Shown one piece after another: positions 47,106 to 57,357 of a stretch of DNA of 64,000 nucleotides. The stretch is from Pantoea phytobeneficialis (lineage in GTDB: Bacteria; Pseudomonadota; Gammaproteobacteria; Enterobacterales; Enterobacteriaceae): assembly GCF_009728735.1 (NCBI RefSeq), contig NZ_CP024640.1, positions 124,001 through 188,000 of the forward strand. The letters run 5' to 3'. Below the pieces are notes generated by a model. That model did not search any database. It was not told the DNA's origin and saw nothing but the letters and a program-made list of their open reading frames with translations. Made by a program: the position numbers and the translations under genes. Numbering within the stretch: position 1 is the first letter of the stretch; each line of letters begins with the position of its first letter.

Positions 47106-48776
47106 ATGATGAATATCACACAAAGGCTCACGCTGGCTTTCGTTCTACTCTCTGCTTCACTTGTTATTATCGGCATAACTTCTCTCCGACTATTGGCCGG
47201 TTTTCAGGATCGTTTTGAATATGTGCAGGTCAATGCGATTCCTTCGATTAAAGATCTGGGCGAGTTAATAGATCGCAGCAACCGGCTTTCAGTTGCGCTA
47301 TACCGACACCAGAGTCAGACCGATAACAGCAAAATGCCAGCCGTTGAACAAGAAATTTCGCAGCGCCTGTCGGGTATCAAAACCCTCGCTGATTATTACT
47401 TAAAAAACGATACCTCCAGCGATCAAGACAGACAAATGGCGGAAAACGCATTAACCATGTTGAAGGTGATTGAATCGCGCCTGCCTGAATTTCTTACCGC
47501 ATCACGAGCGCATCAGGATGATGTTACGTTGAACCTGCTTAATAACGACAACCAAAATGGCATAGCCGGAGCTATCTATTCGCTTAAGGAAAATTATCGC
47601 AAGCAGCTGGCACTGAATATCTCGCTGGGAAATAACTTACGAACCATCAATCATGACACTTATCAGCGTACGCTGTGGGGCATGACTCTGGGGGTAGCCG
47701 CGGCTCTGATTATTCTCGGCACCCTGGCTGCCATGACAATTCTGCGTATTCGTCACAGCCTGCGACGCATTGGCGATATTATGAACCATGCGGGTGAAAA
47801 CCTGGACCTGAGCGTCACCGCAGACGACAGCAAAAAAGATGAAGTCGGTATTATGGCCCGTTCATTCAACCAACTTCTGACGCGTGTGGGAACTGCACTC
47901 TCCTCGGTCAGTACGGCGTCCCATTCTGTCAGCTCCGCTTCGGCCCAAATTGCCGCGGGGAATGAAGATCTGTCATCGAGAACAGAACAGCAGGCTGCCT
48001 CATTGGAACAGACGGCAGCCAGCATGGCCGAACTGAGTGAAACCGTGCGACAGACGGCGGATAATACCCGCCAGGCCAGCCGTCTTGCCAGCAATGCGAC
48101 AGCGCTTTCGGACGCCAGTGAAGCATCGCTGGCCAGCATGCTGGATACTATGGCGGAGATCAGAAGCAGTTCGAAAAAAATTACGGAAATCGTGACGCTG
48201 ATTGAGGGCATTGCCTTTCAGACCAACATTCTGGCGCTTAACGCCGCGGTAGAAGCCGCACGGGCTGGAGAACACGGCAAAGGCTTTGCGGTTGTCGCAG
48301 GTGAAGTGCGCAGTCTTTCACAGCGTTCCACCCAGGCGGCCAGGGAAATCAAGCAGCTTATCGACAGCTCCTATAATCTGGTGGAATCCGGTGCCGTTCA
48401 GGCAGAAACCGTGGAAGAAAACATGGCCGGTTTGAAGACCGCGTTCAGGCAGGTTAACGATCTGGTCAGTGAAATCGCCGCGGCGGCCGAAGAGCAGAAT
48501 ACCGGTATTACGCAGGTGCATCAGGCTATCAGTCAGATGGATGACGTCACCCAGCAGAATGCTGCGTTGGTAGAGGAAGCCTCCGCCGCCTCCGCCTCAC
48601 TTCAGGAGCAGGCGCAGACGCTGTCCGGGCTGGTCAGCCAGTTCGTCCTGTCCGGCGCAGCGCTGCCGATAGCGAAGCTTGCAGATACCGTCAGGCCACA
48701 ACCGGTGTTAAAGGCGTTAGCCCCACTGCCCGCCTCCCTGAATAAAGGGAATGATACAAACTGGCAGAGTTTCTGA
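47106..48776 (+). CDS. methyl-accepting chemotaxis protein with C-terminal NWQSF
   Basis: A 556-residue transmembrane receptor. TM1 is near residues 8-30, then a four-helix-type periplasmic domain of about 160 residues, TM2 near 195-215 ([20 protein letters not shown]), HAMP, and the signalling domain with hairpin tip [20 protein letters not shown]. The protein ends in NWQSF, a CheR/CheB-tethering pentapeptide like NWETF of Tsr and Tar, so it should act as a high-abundance-type receptor. A FliA-type promoter is upstream. The ligand is unknown. The start could be either of the first two Met codons. Confidence 0.9.
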   Translation: MMNITQRLTLAFVLLSASLVIIGITSLRLLAGFQDRFEYVQVNAIPSIKDLGELIDRSNRLSVALYRHQSQTDNSKMPAVEQEISQRLSGIKTLADYYLKNDTSSDQDRQMAENALTMLKVIESRLPEFLTASRAHQDDVTLNLLNNDNQNGIAGAIYSLKENYRKQLALNISLGNNLRTINHDTYQRTLWGMTLGVAAALIILGTLAAMTILRIRHSLRRIGDIMNHAGENLDLSVTADDSKKDEVGIMARSFNQLLTRVGTALSSVSTASHSVSSASAQIAAGNEDLSSRTEQQAASLEQTAASMAELSETVRQTADNTRQASRLASNATALSDASEASLASMLDTMAEIRSSSKKITEIVTLIEGIAFQTNILALNAAVEAARAGEHGKGFAVVAGEVRSLSQRSTQAAREIKQLIDSSYNLVESGAVQAETVEENMAGLKTAFRQVNDLVSEIAAAAEEQNTGITQVHQAISQMDDVTQQNAALVEEASAASASLQEQAQTLSGLVSQFVLSGAALPIAKLADTVRPQPVLKALAPLPASLNKGNDTNWQSF

Positions 48777-48807
48777 CGGGTGATGGCGTGACAGAGGGAA
48801 GATCCCA

Positions 48808-49134
48808 ATGGGTATCAATGGTTTTGTAAAGCACGGCCAGCGCCACCACGAACTGGTGACAGAATTTGAGCAAGTTAATGCCCTTCTTCATCAACTGATG
48901 GATGGCATGTATTCGTCGTTGGACGTTTATCTGAATAACTGTAACCACCTGCGTGAGCAGGTTAACCGGGCGCTGTCATTGCTGAAAAATCGCGAATTTA
49001 CAGAGTATCTTATCCAGAATGATGTGGCGCTTTATTACAATTTGCAGAGCGTGATGCTGGCGGTACAACTGCTGAAGAACCTGCTGGATAACCTCACCGG
49101 GACCATGAAGCGTTCGCTGCTGGAAACGTCTTAA
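48808..49134 (+). CDS. small helical protein of unknown function downstream of a chemoreceptor
   Basis: A 108-residue, probably all-helical protein (MGINGFVKHGQRHHELVTEF, then LLHQLMDGMYSSLDVYLNNC, ending MKRSLLETS). I recognise no family. It begins 31 bp after the chemoreceptor stop and ends at a strong terminator, so it is probably in the FliA-dependent transcript. By position it might be an accessory of the receptor. There is no signal peptide or TM segment. Confidence 0.65.
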   Translation: MGINGFVKHGQRHHELVTEFEQVNALLHQLMDGMYSSLDVYLNNCNHLREQVNRALSLLKNREFTEYLIQNDVALYYNLQSVMLAVQLLKNLLDNLTGTMKRSLLETS

Positions 49135-49144
49135 GGTTGTGCAC

Positions 49145-49169
49145 GTCCCGAACCGCTGCGGTTCGGGAC
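49145..49169. terminator. bidirectional terminator hairpin
   Basis: GTCCCGAACC (49145-49154) pairs perfectly with GGTTCGGGAC (49160-49169) around a 5-nt loop between convergent genes. A strong GC stem with no T-run. Confidence 0.65.
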
Positions 49170-49175
49170 ACGCGA

Positions 49176-49880
49176 TTAACTTTCAAGCCGGTAGAACGGA
49201 ACGCGTCGGGTGGTGCCGGTGAGATTATCGAATACCTCGATTTCGGCAGTGGCGATTCTCATCCCCGTTTTTCTTAAGCGTTGCACATCTGCGGCAATGC
49301 GCTGAATTCCAAACCAAAACAGCCCATCCAGCGCCGTAACCTGCAATGCCGATTCAAGCGCCAGTTTAAGCCGCTCACGCGGAGCTTTGACCTCTTTGGC
49401 GATTTGCTGATAAGGGGCGGCACTCCCGCCAGTTGCATCGACGCGGCGGATGCGGGTTGAGAGGCGATACTGGAACTCGTCTGGTATGCTATTCAAATCG
49501 GTGTTCAGGCTGTAAACGCAACCAAAACGCTTGCCGTTAAAGAGCACGTTTTTCTGTTGAAGCTGAAATTCATCCCGCAACCCGGCAATCAGTTGAGGTG
49601 CGCGCGTCAGCAGCAGTCTGAAGGGAAGTTCAAAGCTGGTGACATAGTCGACATTCAGCAATGCGATGCGCAGACGTTCTTCTGCACCAGCTGGTAACTG
49701 ACGGCACTCCTCCAGCACTTCCCCCCACTGCGCGGTCAGTCGGGTTGGCTCAGCAATTTCGGTAAAACTGTACTTTTCAATCTGATACTCAATTTTCCCG
49801 GTCACCCTGAATGCCCTTCTTATTCTGTTGCACAACCTGCTGTTTAGATTATCAACGTACGAATATAACCGATTAGCCAT
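49176..49880 (-). CDS. unrecognised protein with a possible C-terminal winged helix
   Basis: A 234-residue soluble protein, Arg-rich, not assignable as a whole. The C-terminal ~55 residues (LFWFGIQRIAADVQRLRKTG, then MRIATAEIEVFD, then RRVPFYRLES) resemble the small winged-helix modules seen in phage and plasmid proteins, where a helix ending RLRxxGxxI is followed by a beta-wing. The N-terminal part has no motif I know. It is divergent from a SoxS-like gene, with a 20-bp palindrome in between, and convergent with the unknown gene at 48808. A phage or island origin is possible. Confidence 0.6.
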   Translation of the reverse strand: MANRLYSYVDNLNSRLCNRIRRAFRVTGKIEYQIEKYSFTEIAEPTRLTAQWGEVLEECRQLPAGAEERLRIALLNVDYVTSFELPFRLLLTRAPQLIAGLRDEFQLQQKNVLFNGKRFGCVYSLNTDLNSIPDEFQYRLSTRIRRVDATGGSAAPYQQIAKEVKAPRERLKLALESALQVTALDGLFWFGIQRIAADVQRLRKTGMRIATAEIEVFDNLTGTTRRVPFYRLES

Positions 49881-49907
49881 CCCGACATAATCAAAGAAAC
49901 AAGGAAA

Positions 49908-49927
49908 AAAAGTAATCGATTACTTTT
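49908..49927. promoter_or_regulatory. perfect 20-bp palindrome between divergent genes
   Basis: AAAAGTAATC followed by GATTACTTTT is a perfect palindrome, 28 bp from the start of the 49176-49880 gene and 68 bp from the SoxS-like gene. It is well placed to act as an operator for either gene. Confidence 0.55.
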
Positions 49928-49994
49928 AACCAAAGAAACGTTATGATTTCGTAGTGAACACCACTCACTGCAACAAAACCGGGAAAGTAAGATT

Positions 49995-50372
49995 GTGCCT
50001 TATAAAAAGCAAATCATTGAAGACCTGACACGCTGGATTGATATGAACCTGCACAGAGTGCACAGCATTAATGATGTTGCCACGCGTTCGGGTTATTCCA
50101 GATGGCATATCCAGCATATGTTTAAACAAGTCAACCAAATGACGATCTTAGGCTATGTTCGGCAGAAACGTCTGGAACGGGCGGCACAAGAACTGGCTGA
50201 AAGCCAGGATAGCATTACAACTATTGCCCTACGCCACGGTTTTGGGTCGCAGCAGACGTTCAGCCGGGCCTTTATGAAATGGCAGAACATGCAGCCATCA
50301 CGCTTTCGTTCTTGTGCCAGGCTGGGACAGCGTAACCCCGATGTCGAAAAACAACACGCCCAGCCAGGATAA
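49995..50372 (+). CDS. SoxS/MarA/Rob-type AraC-family activator
   Basis: A 125-residue protein that is essentially only the AraC DNA-binding domain, as in SoxS (107 aa) and MarA (127 aa). Helix-turn-helix 1 is INDVATRSGYSRWHIQHMFK and HTH 2 is ITTIALRHGFGSQQTFSRAF, with PSRFR at the end. The start codon is GTG at 49995 (GTGCCTTATAAAAAGC). Such regulators activate efflux, oxidative-stress or multidrug-resistance regulons. No SoxR-type partner is adjacent. The gap 50373-50532 contains no gene I support. Confidence 0.85.
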   Translation: MPYKKQIIEDLTRWIDMNLHRVHSINDVATRSGYSRWHIQHMFKQVNQMTILGYVRQKRLERAAQELAESQDSITTIALRHGFGSQQTFSRAFMKWQNMQPSRFRSCARLGQRNPDVEKQHAQPG

Positions 50373-50532
50373 GTAAGATGCAGCGCGTCGGAAACCATAA
50401 CCGACAACAGCAGGGCGACAATGACCTGAACGGTAAACACCCGCTTCACCAGTGCAACACGAAAACCAACCCTTTTTTTGTCAGACTGTTGACCAGAGTC
50501 TGCAAAGGTATCTTAAGCAGCCTGAGTCTCCC

Positions 50533-51915
50533 TTACTTATGTTGCTCGATACGATTCCTGCCGTTGCGTTTAGCTTCATACAACGCAACATCTGCCCGAT
50601 TGAGTAACTGATTATAGTCAGGGTGTCCATCATGAACGGTATAACCAATACTGACTGTGATGGGGAGGTTTTTACCGGAAACCGCTTCAAAAGGTGTGCT
50701 ACTGACGATGCGGCGAATACGTTCCAGTAGCATATACGCCTCGGACTGCCCCGCTTCCACCAGCACAATCAGGAACTCTTCTCCGCCATAGCGGAAAACA
50801 TAATCGCTGGCGCGAATATTATCGCTGAGTAAATTGGCAACATGCGTTAATGCGCGATCGCCAACCGTATGTCCCCATTCATCGTTGACCTTTTTGAAAA
50901 AATCCACATCGATGATTGCCACGCTTAATGGCAAATGGTTTTCCATCGCCAGGCTGACTTCATGTTTCAGAACAATCGGCAAATAACGTTTGTTAAGCAA
51001 ATTCGTCAGAGCGTCTTTACCGTCCTGCATATGCGACACGTCGTTAAACAGCATCTCCATATAGGTGCTAATTTTCTGACAACAGGCATGAATGATACGT
51101 AACAGATCTTGCAATTTTTCTACGGGTATATCCGTGGTGATATCCAGGCTAGCCATCTTTTGATCAATGGTTGTCATCAGCAGGCGTATCTGCTGAATTT
51201 GTTCTGTTTCACCAAATTGACGAACGCATTTATGGCGGAACCATAAGCCAAAGTTAGAGTCGGAGATTTTTATCAACGCTTCTGACTGGTGTACGCCACT
51301 GACCAGTCCATAGATCACTGAGTTTTCCCAACTGGAAAGTGCTGACTGCTGTTTACCTTGTTCCTGCCAGGCGTTATTCATCAATACATGCATGCGATAC
51401 GCCTCTTCATTTCGCGTTGCCCGATAATGCGACATCGCATAGGCGTGACTCATCATCTCGATAGCGATATCAATGGCCATCGCGGCATAGTGCATCACCT
51501 GTAAACCCAGCTCGGTTTCAATATTGTGCTGGGTGATGTAGTCGTAAATACCATATTTAAGTTGCCGGGCACCGCGCTGGACAAATTCCACCGGAATACC
51601 AATGCGCGCATGCACGCCCCCAACGTGATATTGTTGTTGCGCCAGCGTTTCAAACTGGCTTTCGTCCTGAGTCAGGATCGCTTTTACCCATTTAGACAGA
51701 GAGCGACTAAGTTGTTCTTCTACCAACTCATAGGACAAATGCCTGGCAATTGCTGGATCTTTAAACAAACTTTCATAAAATCGATGCGCTAAATTGTCTG
51801 ATTGTTCTTCTGCAATATTTCGCAGAATGACTATTACATTTTGTGGAAGTTCTGCACGTAAAGGCTGCCATTCTTTAAGAATGACAGAGATGTATTGTTT
51901 AATTTCTTCCTGCAT
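50533..51915 (-). CDS. dosC: DosC-like globin-coupled diguanylate cyclase
   Basis: A 460-residue cytoplasmic protein, the same length as E. coli DosC (YddV). An N-terminal globin-coupled sensor (residues about 10-160) contains YHVGGVHARIGIPVEFV, with the probable proximal His. A linker region matches DosC (SNFGLWFRHK). The GGDEF domain is active-type: IIDVDFFKKVNDEWGHTVGD, then RYGGEEF. An RASD motif just before GGEEF fits the product-inhibition I-site. It should synthesise c-di-GMP in response to oxygen. In E. coli dosC is followed by the phosphodiesterase gene dosP; here it is alone. Confidence 0.9.
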   Translation of the reverse strand: MQEEIKQYISVILKEWQPLRAELPQNVIVILRNIAEEQSDNLAHRFYESLFKDPAIARHLSYELVEEQLSRSLSKWVKAILTQDESQFETLAQQQYHVGGVHARIGIPVEFVQRGARQLKYGIYDYITQHNIETELGLQVMHYAAMAIDIAIEMMSHAYAMSHYRATRNEEAYRMHVLMNNAWQEQGKQQSALSSWENSVIYGLVSGVHQSEALIKISDSNFGLWFRHKCVRQFGETEQIQQIRLLMTTIDQKMASLDITTDIPVEKLQDLLRIIHACCQKISTYMEMLFNDVSHMQDGKDALTNLLNKRYLPIVLKHEVSLAMENHLPLSVAIIDVDFFKKVNDEWGHTVGDRALTHVANLLSDNIRASDYVFRYGGEEFLIVLVEAGQSEAYMLLERIRRIVSSTPFEAVSGKNLPITVSIGYTVHDGHPDYNQLLNRADVALYEAKRNGRNRIEQHK

Positions 51916-52088
51916 TTTTTAATTAACCAAATGTTAGCTGGATAGTCTGGTGAAAATAAAAGCGGCTATCGTAGCATACCTGATTCGGTGGCCCTGGGCT
52001 TTTAACACTTCCAAAACAAAAATAAGAGTTTTGCAGCATTAAATGCAATTCGCCCATCCGCCAATATATTTCCTTTGCTAGCCATACA

Positions 52089-52955
52089 TCACTTGTCTGG
52101 CGTCAACACCACACTCAGAAAGTTATCACGCAGTGGATCCCGGATTCGAGGATTCCAGGCAATCCCGGTTTTCCAGCGGGTCTGTTCACCACTCAACGTC
52201 AACAATACCACCCCAGATGGCTGGATATGCCTGACGCTGGCAGGCAGCAATGCCACGCCCTCTCCGGCAGCGACCAGCGCCAGCAGCGTCTGAATATCAT
52301 CTGCCGCAGCAAGGGTTTGTGCAGCCAGTTGCTGCGCACGCAAAAAAGCGGCTCCCTGCGCCACCAGCCCTTCTCCCCGGTTTGGACTGAGTTGCAATAA
52401 CTGATTGCTTTCGATCACCTGGCGAAAGTCACCCATCGCGGCGAAACGCTCTGGTGCGGCAAGCACCAATGCCTCTTCCTCCAGCACCGCCGCTTGCAGA
52501 TGCTCCGGTGCGGGCAACCGGACAAATCCACACTGCAACTGGCCATCCGTAAGCAATTGAAACTGCATGACAGAAGGCAGGTCATTCAGCAAAATTTTGA
52601 CGGATGGATAACGGGCGCGAAAAGCCGCCACGCTCAACGGGGCGAGTTGAAAAGAAGAGATACCAAACCCCAGTTTCAACTCTCCCGCGTGACCGTTTTG
52701 CAAACCTGCGACGTCAGAACGGAAAATTTCGTGACGTTGTAACAGGTCGCGGGCGCCAGGCAACAGTTGCTGCCCGCTGACCGTGAGTTTTGCCCCGTGA
52801 CGCCCGCGTTGAAATAGCGTCATCCCGATCAAATGCTCCAGGGTCTGAATCTGTTTCGTCAGGGCCGGTTGCGTGATGCACAGGGCTTCTGCCGCCTGAT
52901 GGTAGCGCCCCTGCTCGGCTAAGGTGACGAATGCGCGCAGCAGTTTGATATCCAT
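52089..52955 (-). CDS. LysR-family transcriptional regulator
   Basis: A 288-residue LysR protein. The HTH is at residues about 5-60 (FVTLAEQGRYHQAAEALCIT, then QPALTKQIQTLEHLIGMTLF) and the effector domain contains SVKILLNDLP. It is divergent from the nitrilase-family gene at 53048 with a 92-bp gap, the standard arrangement for LysR control, so that gene is the likely target. The 173-bp gap between it and dosC (51916-52088) shows nothing I can name. Confidence 0.9.
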   Translation of the reverse strand: MDIKLLRAFVTLAEQGRYHQAAEALCITQPALTKQIQTLEHLIGMTLFQRGRHGAKLTVSGQQLLPGARDLLQRHEIFRSDVAGLQNGHAGELKLGFGISSFQLAPLSVAAFRARYPSVKILLNDLPSVMQFQLLTDGQLQCGFVRLPAPEHLQAAVLEEEALVLAAPERFAAMGDFRQVIESNQLLQLSPNRGEGLVAQGAAFLRAQQLAAQTLAAADDIQTLLALVAAGEGVALLPASVRHIQPSGVVLLTLSGEQTRWKTGIAWNPRIRDPLRDNFLSVVLTPDK

Positions 52956-53047
52956 TCCAGTTCGTTATCATAAGTGGATAATTGGTGATTATACCCGGTG
53001 CTTTCCCTCTGATGAAATCTCAACACTTTTGAATGAGGAGAAAAACG

Positions 53048-54034
53048 ATGGACGAGTTAATCCGGGTTGCCACCGTGCAGTTTTGTCATCGTGCCAGCGA
53101 CAAAGCGTACAACCTTGGTGTGATGAAAGGCTTTATTCAGCAAGCCGCCAGTCAGGGCATCCAGATTCTGGCCTTTCCCGAAATGTGTATTACCGGCTAC
53201 TGGCATGTTCCCGATCTCACTGCTGACCAGGTAAACGATCTGGCTGAATCCATCGAGGATAGCCCCTCACTGGCCCCCCTCCGGGCATTGGCAAAACAGC
53301 ATGAGATGGCGATTGGCGCGGGTTTCATCGAACGGGGGAAAGATGGACTCAATTACAATGCCTACGCGGTTTGTATGCCGGATGGTAGCGTCCATGTGCA
53401 TCGAAAAATGTACGCATTTGAACATCCCGCCATTGCGCGTGGCGATCGCTTCACCGTATTCGACACCCCCTGGGGCGTTAAAGCCGGGGTGCTGATTTGC
53501 TGGGATAACAATCTGGTTGAAAACGCCCGTATAACCGCGCTGATGGGCGCAGATATTCTGATCGCCCCCCATCAAACTGGCGGAACACACTCCCGCAGCC
53601 CGTTTGGCATGAAACCGATTCCCGTTAGTCTGTGGGAAAATCGCCGCGAGCAACCCGAAGCGCTGGAAGCTGCCTTGCGGGGTGACAGCGGCCGGGGTTG
53701 GTTAATGCGTTGGCTACCGTCCAGAGCGCACGATAATGGGCTGTTTATTCTGTTCAGTAATGGCGTGGGTCTGGATAACGGCGAGATCCGCACCGGCAAC
53801 GCGATGGTGCTGGATCCCTACGGCAGAATCATCAATGAAACCTGGTCTGCTGAGGATACGCTGGTGGTCGCAGAACTGGACACCCGTTTGCTGACAATGT
53901 CGACCGGACGGCGCTGGATCCACGGCCGCCGTCCTGATCTCTACGGTATGTTGTGCGAACCGCAAGGTTATGAGCGCGATGCCCGCGAAGCACGTTTCTC
54001 CAGCGAGACGCCCTCTTTTGGTAAGAAGAAATAG
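53048..54034 (+). CDS. nitrilase-superfamily C-N hydrolase
   Basis: A 328-residue protein with the Glu-Lys-Cys triad: Glu in ILAFPEMCITGYW, Lys in VHVHRKMYAF, Cys in AGVLICWDNNLVENA. It could be a nitrilase, an aliphatic amidase or a carbamoylase; the long C-terminal part, with RGWLMRWLPSRAHDNG, does not settle which. GGAGAAAAACG precedes the ATG at 53048. It is divergent from a LysR gene that probably regulates it. The gap 54035-54310 contains an 8-bp hairpin at 54134-54153 and no gene. Confidence 0.85.
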   Translation: MDELIRVATVQFCHRASDKAYNLGVMKGFIQQAASQGIQILAFPEMCITGYWHVPDLTADQVNDLAESIEDSPSLAPLRALAKQHEMAIGAGFIERGKDGLNYNAYAVCMPDGSVHVHRKMYAFEHPAIARGDRFTVFDTPWGVKAGVLICWDNNLVENARITALMGADILIAPHQTGGTHSRSPFGMKPIPVSLWENRREQPEALEAALRGDSGRGWLMRWLPSRAHDNGLFILFSNGVGLDNGEIRTGNAMVLDPYGRIINETWSAEDTLVVAELDTRLLTMSTGRRWIHGRRPDLYGMLCEPQGYERDAREARFSSETPSFGKKK

Positions 54035-54310
54035 CCGCAAGCACCACGCTTAAGCAATGCAACAGGTGTAGAGGAGAAAACAGGGTCTTTACTTGTATCA
54101 GGCTGAACTAATCCTCTGAACCGGACCGCAAAAATAATACACGGATGTATTATCCTAAGAAAAACCGACTAAAAATCGTCTTGTTAAAACTCAAAAATTA
54201 AGAGCATTGTATGTTTTTTCTCTGATGTTGTTGATGTCCATTGGGATTTTTCTTAATTGAAACTAATATCAGGCCTCCAGGGGACTACATATAACTTAAG
54301 AGTTGCTTTT

Positions 54311-55387
54311 ATGATTAGTCGCACGATATCAGGAATGGCGGGCGCCATTCTGTTAGCTTTATCACCTTTAGCCCAGGCAGCGAATGCATTACCCACACCA
54401 AAAGAAGCTGACTGGGTCGCCAAAGAATTTAACTTTAATAACGGCGAAAAACTAAAAGATCTCCGCATTCATTACTACACGCTCGGCGACCGCAGTAAAC
54501 CTGCGGTATTATTACTGCACGGAACTAATCAACCCATCAAAGCCTTACTGGCCCAGGGTTTTGCCGGTGAGTTATTCGGTCCGGGACAGGCACTGGATAG
54601 CAGCAAATATTTTATTATCATCCCGGAAAGTATTGGCTCCGGAAAATCATCCAAGCCTTCGGATGGTTTGCGTATGGCATTTCCCCACTATGATTATGAC
54701 GATATGGTTACTGCCCAATATCGTTTAATTAAAGAGGGGCTGGGGATTTCTCATCTGCGACTGGTGATGGGATATTCGATGGGGGGGATGCAGACCTGGC
54801 TATGGGGTGAAAAATACCCGTCAATGATGGATGCGTTAGTGCCGATGGCCTCACAGCCCAATGAATTATCGGGACGCAACTGGATGCTGCGCCGAATGTT
54901 GATTGAATCCATCAAAGGCGATCCGGCCTGGGCCGAAGGCAACTACCGCCAGCAGCCACCGGTACTTAAAACCGCCAATATTATGTTCAGTATCGCCACA
55001 ACCGGCGGCACGCTGGCTTACCAACACAAAGCGCCAACGCGCGCGCTGGCGGATAAGCTGGTTGATGAACGTCTCGCGGCACCGGTCACTGCCGATGCTA
55101 ACGACCTTATTTATATCTGGGGTTCGTCAGCAAATTACAATGCGTTGCCCGCTTTGCATCGCATCAAGGCGCCGATGCTGATTATTAATTCTGCGGATGA
55201 TGAACGCAATCCGGTTGAAACCGGCATTCTGCAAGGTGAATTAAATCAAATAAAACAGGCTGAACTGCTGCTCATTCCGGCGAGCGCAGAAACCAGCGGC
55301 CACGGCACCATGATGCAGGCAAAGTTTTATCATGAAAAACTGAAAACGTTTTTAACGCACACGCCTGTCGCAACGGAAAGTCATTAA
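54311..55387 (+). CDS. secreted alpha/beta hydrolase of the MetX (homoserine acetyltransferase)-like fold
   Basis: A 358-residue protein. The signal peptide reads MISRTISGMAGAILLALSPL, ending AQAANA. The catalytic core has oxyanion segment LLLHGTNQPIK, nucleophile MGYSMGGMQTW (Ser), Asp in SADDERNPVETG and His in SGHGTMM. Layout and motifs resemble the MetX-like group of alpha/beta hydrolases, but export to the periplasm argues against homoserine acetylation, so it is probably a hydrolase. A clear terminator follows at 55401. Confidence 0.83.
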   Translation: MISRTISGMAGAILLALSPLAQAANALPTPKEADWVAKEFNFNNGEKLKDLRIHYYTLGDRSKPAVLLLHGTNQPIKALLAQGFAGELFGPGQALDSSKYFIIIPESIGSGKSSKPSDGLRMAFPHYDYDDMVTAQYRLIKEGLGISHLRLVMGYSMGGMQTWLWGEKYPSMMDALVPMASQPNELSGRNWMLRRMLIESIKGDPAWAEGNYRQQPPVLKTANIMFSIATTGGTLAYQHKAPTRALADKLVDERLAAPVTADANDLIYIWGSSANYNALPALHRIKAPMLIINSADDERNPVETGILQGELNQIKQAELLLIPASAETSGHGTMMQAKFYHEKLKTFLTHTPVATESH

Positions 55388-55400
55388 TCGCCACTCTGGT

Positions 55401-55433
55401 CAGGAAGTCACTCAGGTTACTTCCTGTTTTTTT
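55401..55433 (+). terminator. rho-independent terminator
   Basis: CAGGAAGT pairs with ACTTCCTG around a 10-nt loop and is followed immediately by seven T. It ends the transcript of the secreted hydrolase and insulates the chemoreceptor gene that starts at 55499. Confidence 0.88.
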
Positions 55434-55498
55434 AATAAAGGAATTATTTTCGACAGCACACTCCTTTTTATCATTTAATCGTTAGCAGGGAATACTCT

Positions 55499-57118
55499 AT
55501 GTTTCGTAGAATAAAGATCCGTACTGCACTCAGCATAATGATTTTTTCATTGACTGCATTATTACTCTTCGTAGGCGTTCTGGGATTATTTGCCGTGCAG
55601 TCGGGAAATAAATCCTTTGCCACGGTAGATACCGAAGTTTTGCCGGGATTAGTGGCGCTGAATGAAAGTTCAGAACTTTTATTACGCGGCCGGCTGGATT
55701 TGCGTTTATATGAATCACTGATGGGTAGCGGCGACACAGAAAAAGCCAAAGTCGCGCTGGAACGCGCCCGCGGTAAAATTGACAGCGCCAGCGCAAAATG
55801 GCAGGACTATCTGAAATACCCGCAATCCGCAGAAGAGCAGCCCATTGCGGCCAAAATGGCGTCCACCCGTGACGCGTTAATGAAAGAATTCATTGATCCC
55901 GCCTTTGCCGCGCTGGAAGCCGGTAAGCTGGACGAATATCGTCAGCGAGCCGGAAAATCGACGGCGCTGTATGGCGCATTTGATACCGCCTCCAAAGCGC
56001 TGGTTGCCTTTAAACTGAAAAGCATTGATGTCGCCTATGACGACTCCAGCGACCGGGTAAAACGTATGGAGTGGGTGCTGTACTTCGCCATCGCCTGTGC
56101 TGTGGTGTTGGCTGGTCTTGCCTGGTCGGTAATGACCAATCTGATCGTTAAGCCGTTGAATCATGTGATTAATGTATTTGACCGTATTGCGGAAGGTGAT
56201 CTGCGTGATCGCATTGATATCAGCGGGAAAAACGAGATAGCCCAGTTGTTTGCCGCCGTGCAGCGCATGCGCGACGGGTTGGAAAATATGGTGCTGATGG
56301 TGCGCAGTGGTACAGATGCAATTGGCACCGGTGTGGAAGAGATTGCTTCCGGCAATATCGACCTTTCCAGCCGTACCGAGCAGCAAGCCGCTTCACTGGA
56401 TGAGACCGCCTCCAGCATGGAACAGATTATGGCGACGGTGCAAAATAACGAAGACAACACCCGTAAAGCGAACGCGCTGTCACAGAAAGCCTCAAATTCC
56501 GCTTCACGCGGGGCCAATGTGGTGTCTGAAGTGGTTTCCACCATGAGCTCAATTGAGAAAAGCTCGGCAAAAATTGGTGACATCGTCGGTGTTATTGATG
56601 GCATCGCTTTCCAGACCAACCTGCTGGCGCTGAACGCCGCAGTTGAAGCAGCACGAGCCGGTGAAGCCGGACGCGGGTTCGCGGTCGTGGCTTCAGAAGT
56701 TCGCGTGCTGGCACAGCGTAGCGCCACCGCAGCCAAAGAGATTGGCACCATGATTAATGATTCGCTCAGCAGCATCGAACAGGGTTCCGGGCTGGTGAAA
56801 CAGGCAGGCGTCACCATGAATGAAGTGATGGTTGATGTGAAGAAAGTGGTCGAAATTATGGATGAAGTGATGCTGGCTTCCGGAGAGCAGACCCGTGGCA
56901 TCTCGCAGATCAATATCGCCATTCAGCAGATGGACGGCGTAACCCAGCAGAACGCTTCGCTGGTGTCGGAAGTGGCGACCGCCGCCAGTTCCCTGCAAGA
57001 GCAGGTGGTTAACCTGCAACAGTCGGTGACCCGCTTCCTGGTGGATGACGATAAAGCCACATTGGGCCATGATCTCTACAGCGGCCCGCGTGATTTGGCG
57101 CTGATTAACCTGAACTGA
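55499..57118 (+). CDS. methyl-accepting chemotaxis protein without pentapeptide tail
   Basis: A 539-residue receptor. TM1 is near residues 8-32 ([20 protein letters not shown]), a periplasmic four-helix domain follows, TM2 is near 190-212 ([20 protein letters not shown]), then HAMP, and the signalling hairpin tip is [20 protein letters not shown]. The C-terminus (ALINLN) lacks an NWETF-type pentapeptide, so adaptation would depend on other receptors, unlike the receptor at 47106. I see no good FliA promoter directly upstream. The ligand is unknown. Confidence 0.9.
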   Translation: MFRRIKIRTALSIMIFSLTALLLFVGVLGLFAVQSGNKSFATVDTEVLPGLVALNESSELLLRGRLDLRLYESLMGSGDTEKAKVALERARGKIDSASAKWQDYLKYPQSAEEQPIAAKMASTRDALMKEFIDPAFAALEAGKLDEYRQRAGKSTALYGAFDTASKALVAFKLKSIDVAYDDSSDRVKRMEWVLYFAIACAVVLAGLAWSVMTNLIVKPLNHVINVFDRIAEGDLRDRIDISGKNEIAQLFAAVQRMRDGLENMVLMVRSGTDAIGTGVEEIASGNIDLSSRTEQQAASLDETASSMEQIMATVQNNEDNTRKANALSQKASNSASRGANVVSEVVSTMSSIEKSSAKIGDIVGVIDGIAFQTNLLALNAAVEAARAGEAGRGFAVVASEVRVLAQRSATAAKEIGTMINDSLSSIEQGSGLVKQAGVTMNEVMVDVKKVVEIMDEVMLASGEQTRGISQINIAIQQMDGVTQQNASLVSEVATAASSLQEQVVNLQQSVTRFLVDDDKATLGHDLYSGPRDLALINLN

Positions 57119-57130
57119 TTACCGTCTCGC

Positions 57131-57158
57131 GGGCCTTTTATCTTCTGATAAAAGGCCC
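57131..57158 (+). terminator. strong hairpin after the chemoreceptor gene
   Basis: GGGCCTTTTATC pairs perfectly with GATAAAAGGCCC around TTCT, 12 bp after the stop. No continuous T-run follows, but the 12-bp stem is very stable. The 239-bp gap 57119-57357 has no gene; its right half is AT-rich and should hold the EAL gene promoter. Confidence 0.65.
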
Positions 57159-57357
57159 GGATAAATTATTCTTTCCTCGCCTTTCTTGCACAAAAACCGT
57201 TCTGTACCCCGCCAAATTAAACTCGCAGCACACAAGATATATCTTTAATCCCGACGCCAACGATAAAATAATTAAAAAAAATTATGACACCCAACAACTG
57301 CAATCTCGCTATAGTATGATTGTCCACCAGCTATAACATTAAAAAAGAGACAACAGA

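Noticed and set aside
50378..50611. Open frames in the gap between the SoxS-like gene and dosC
   Set aside because: They overlap dosC or have low-complexity translations without SD; no gene called.
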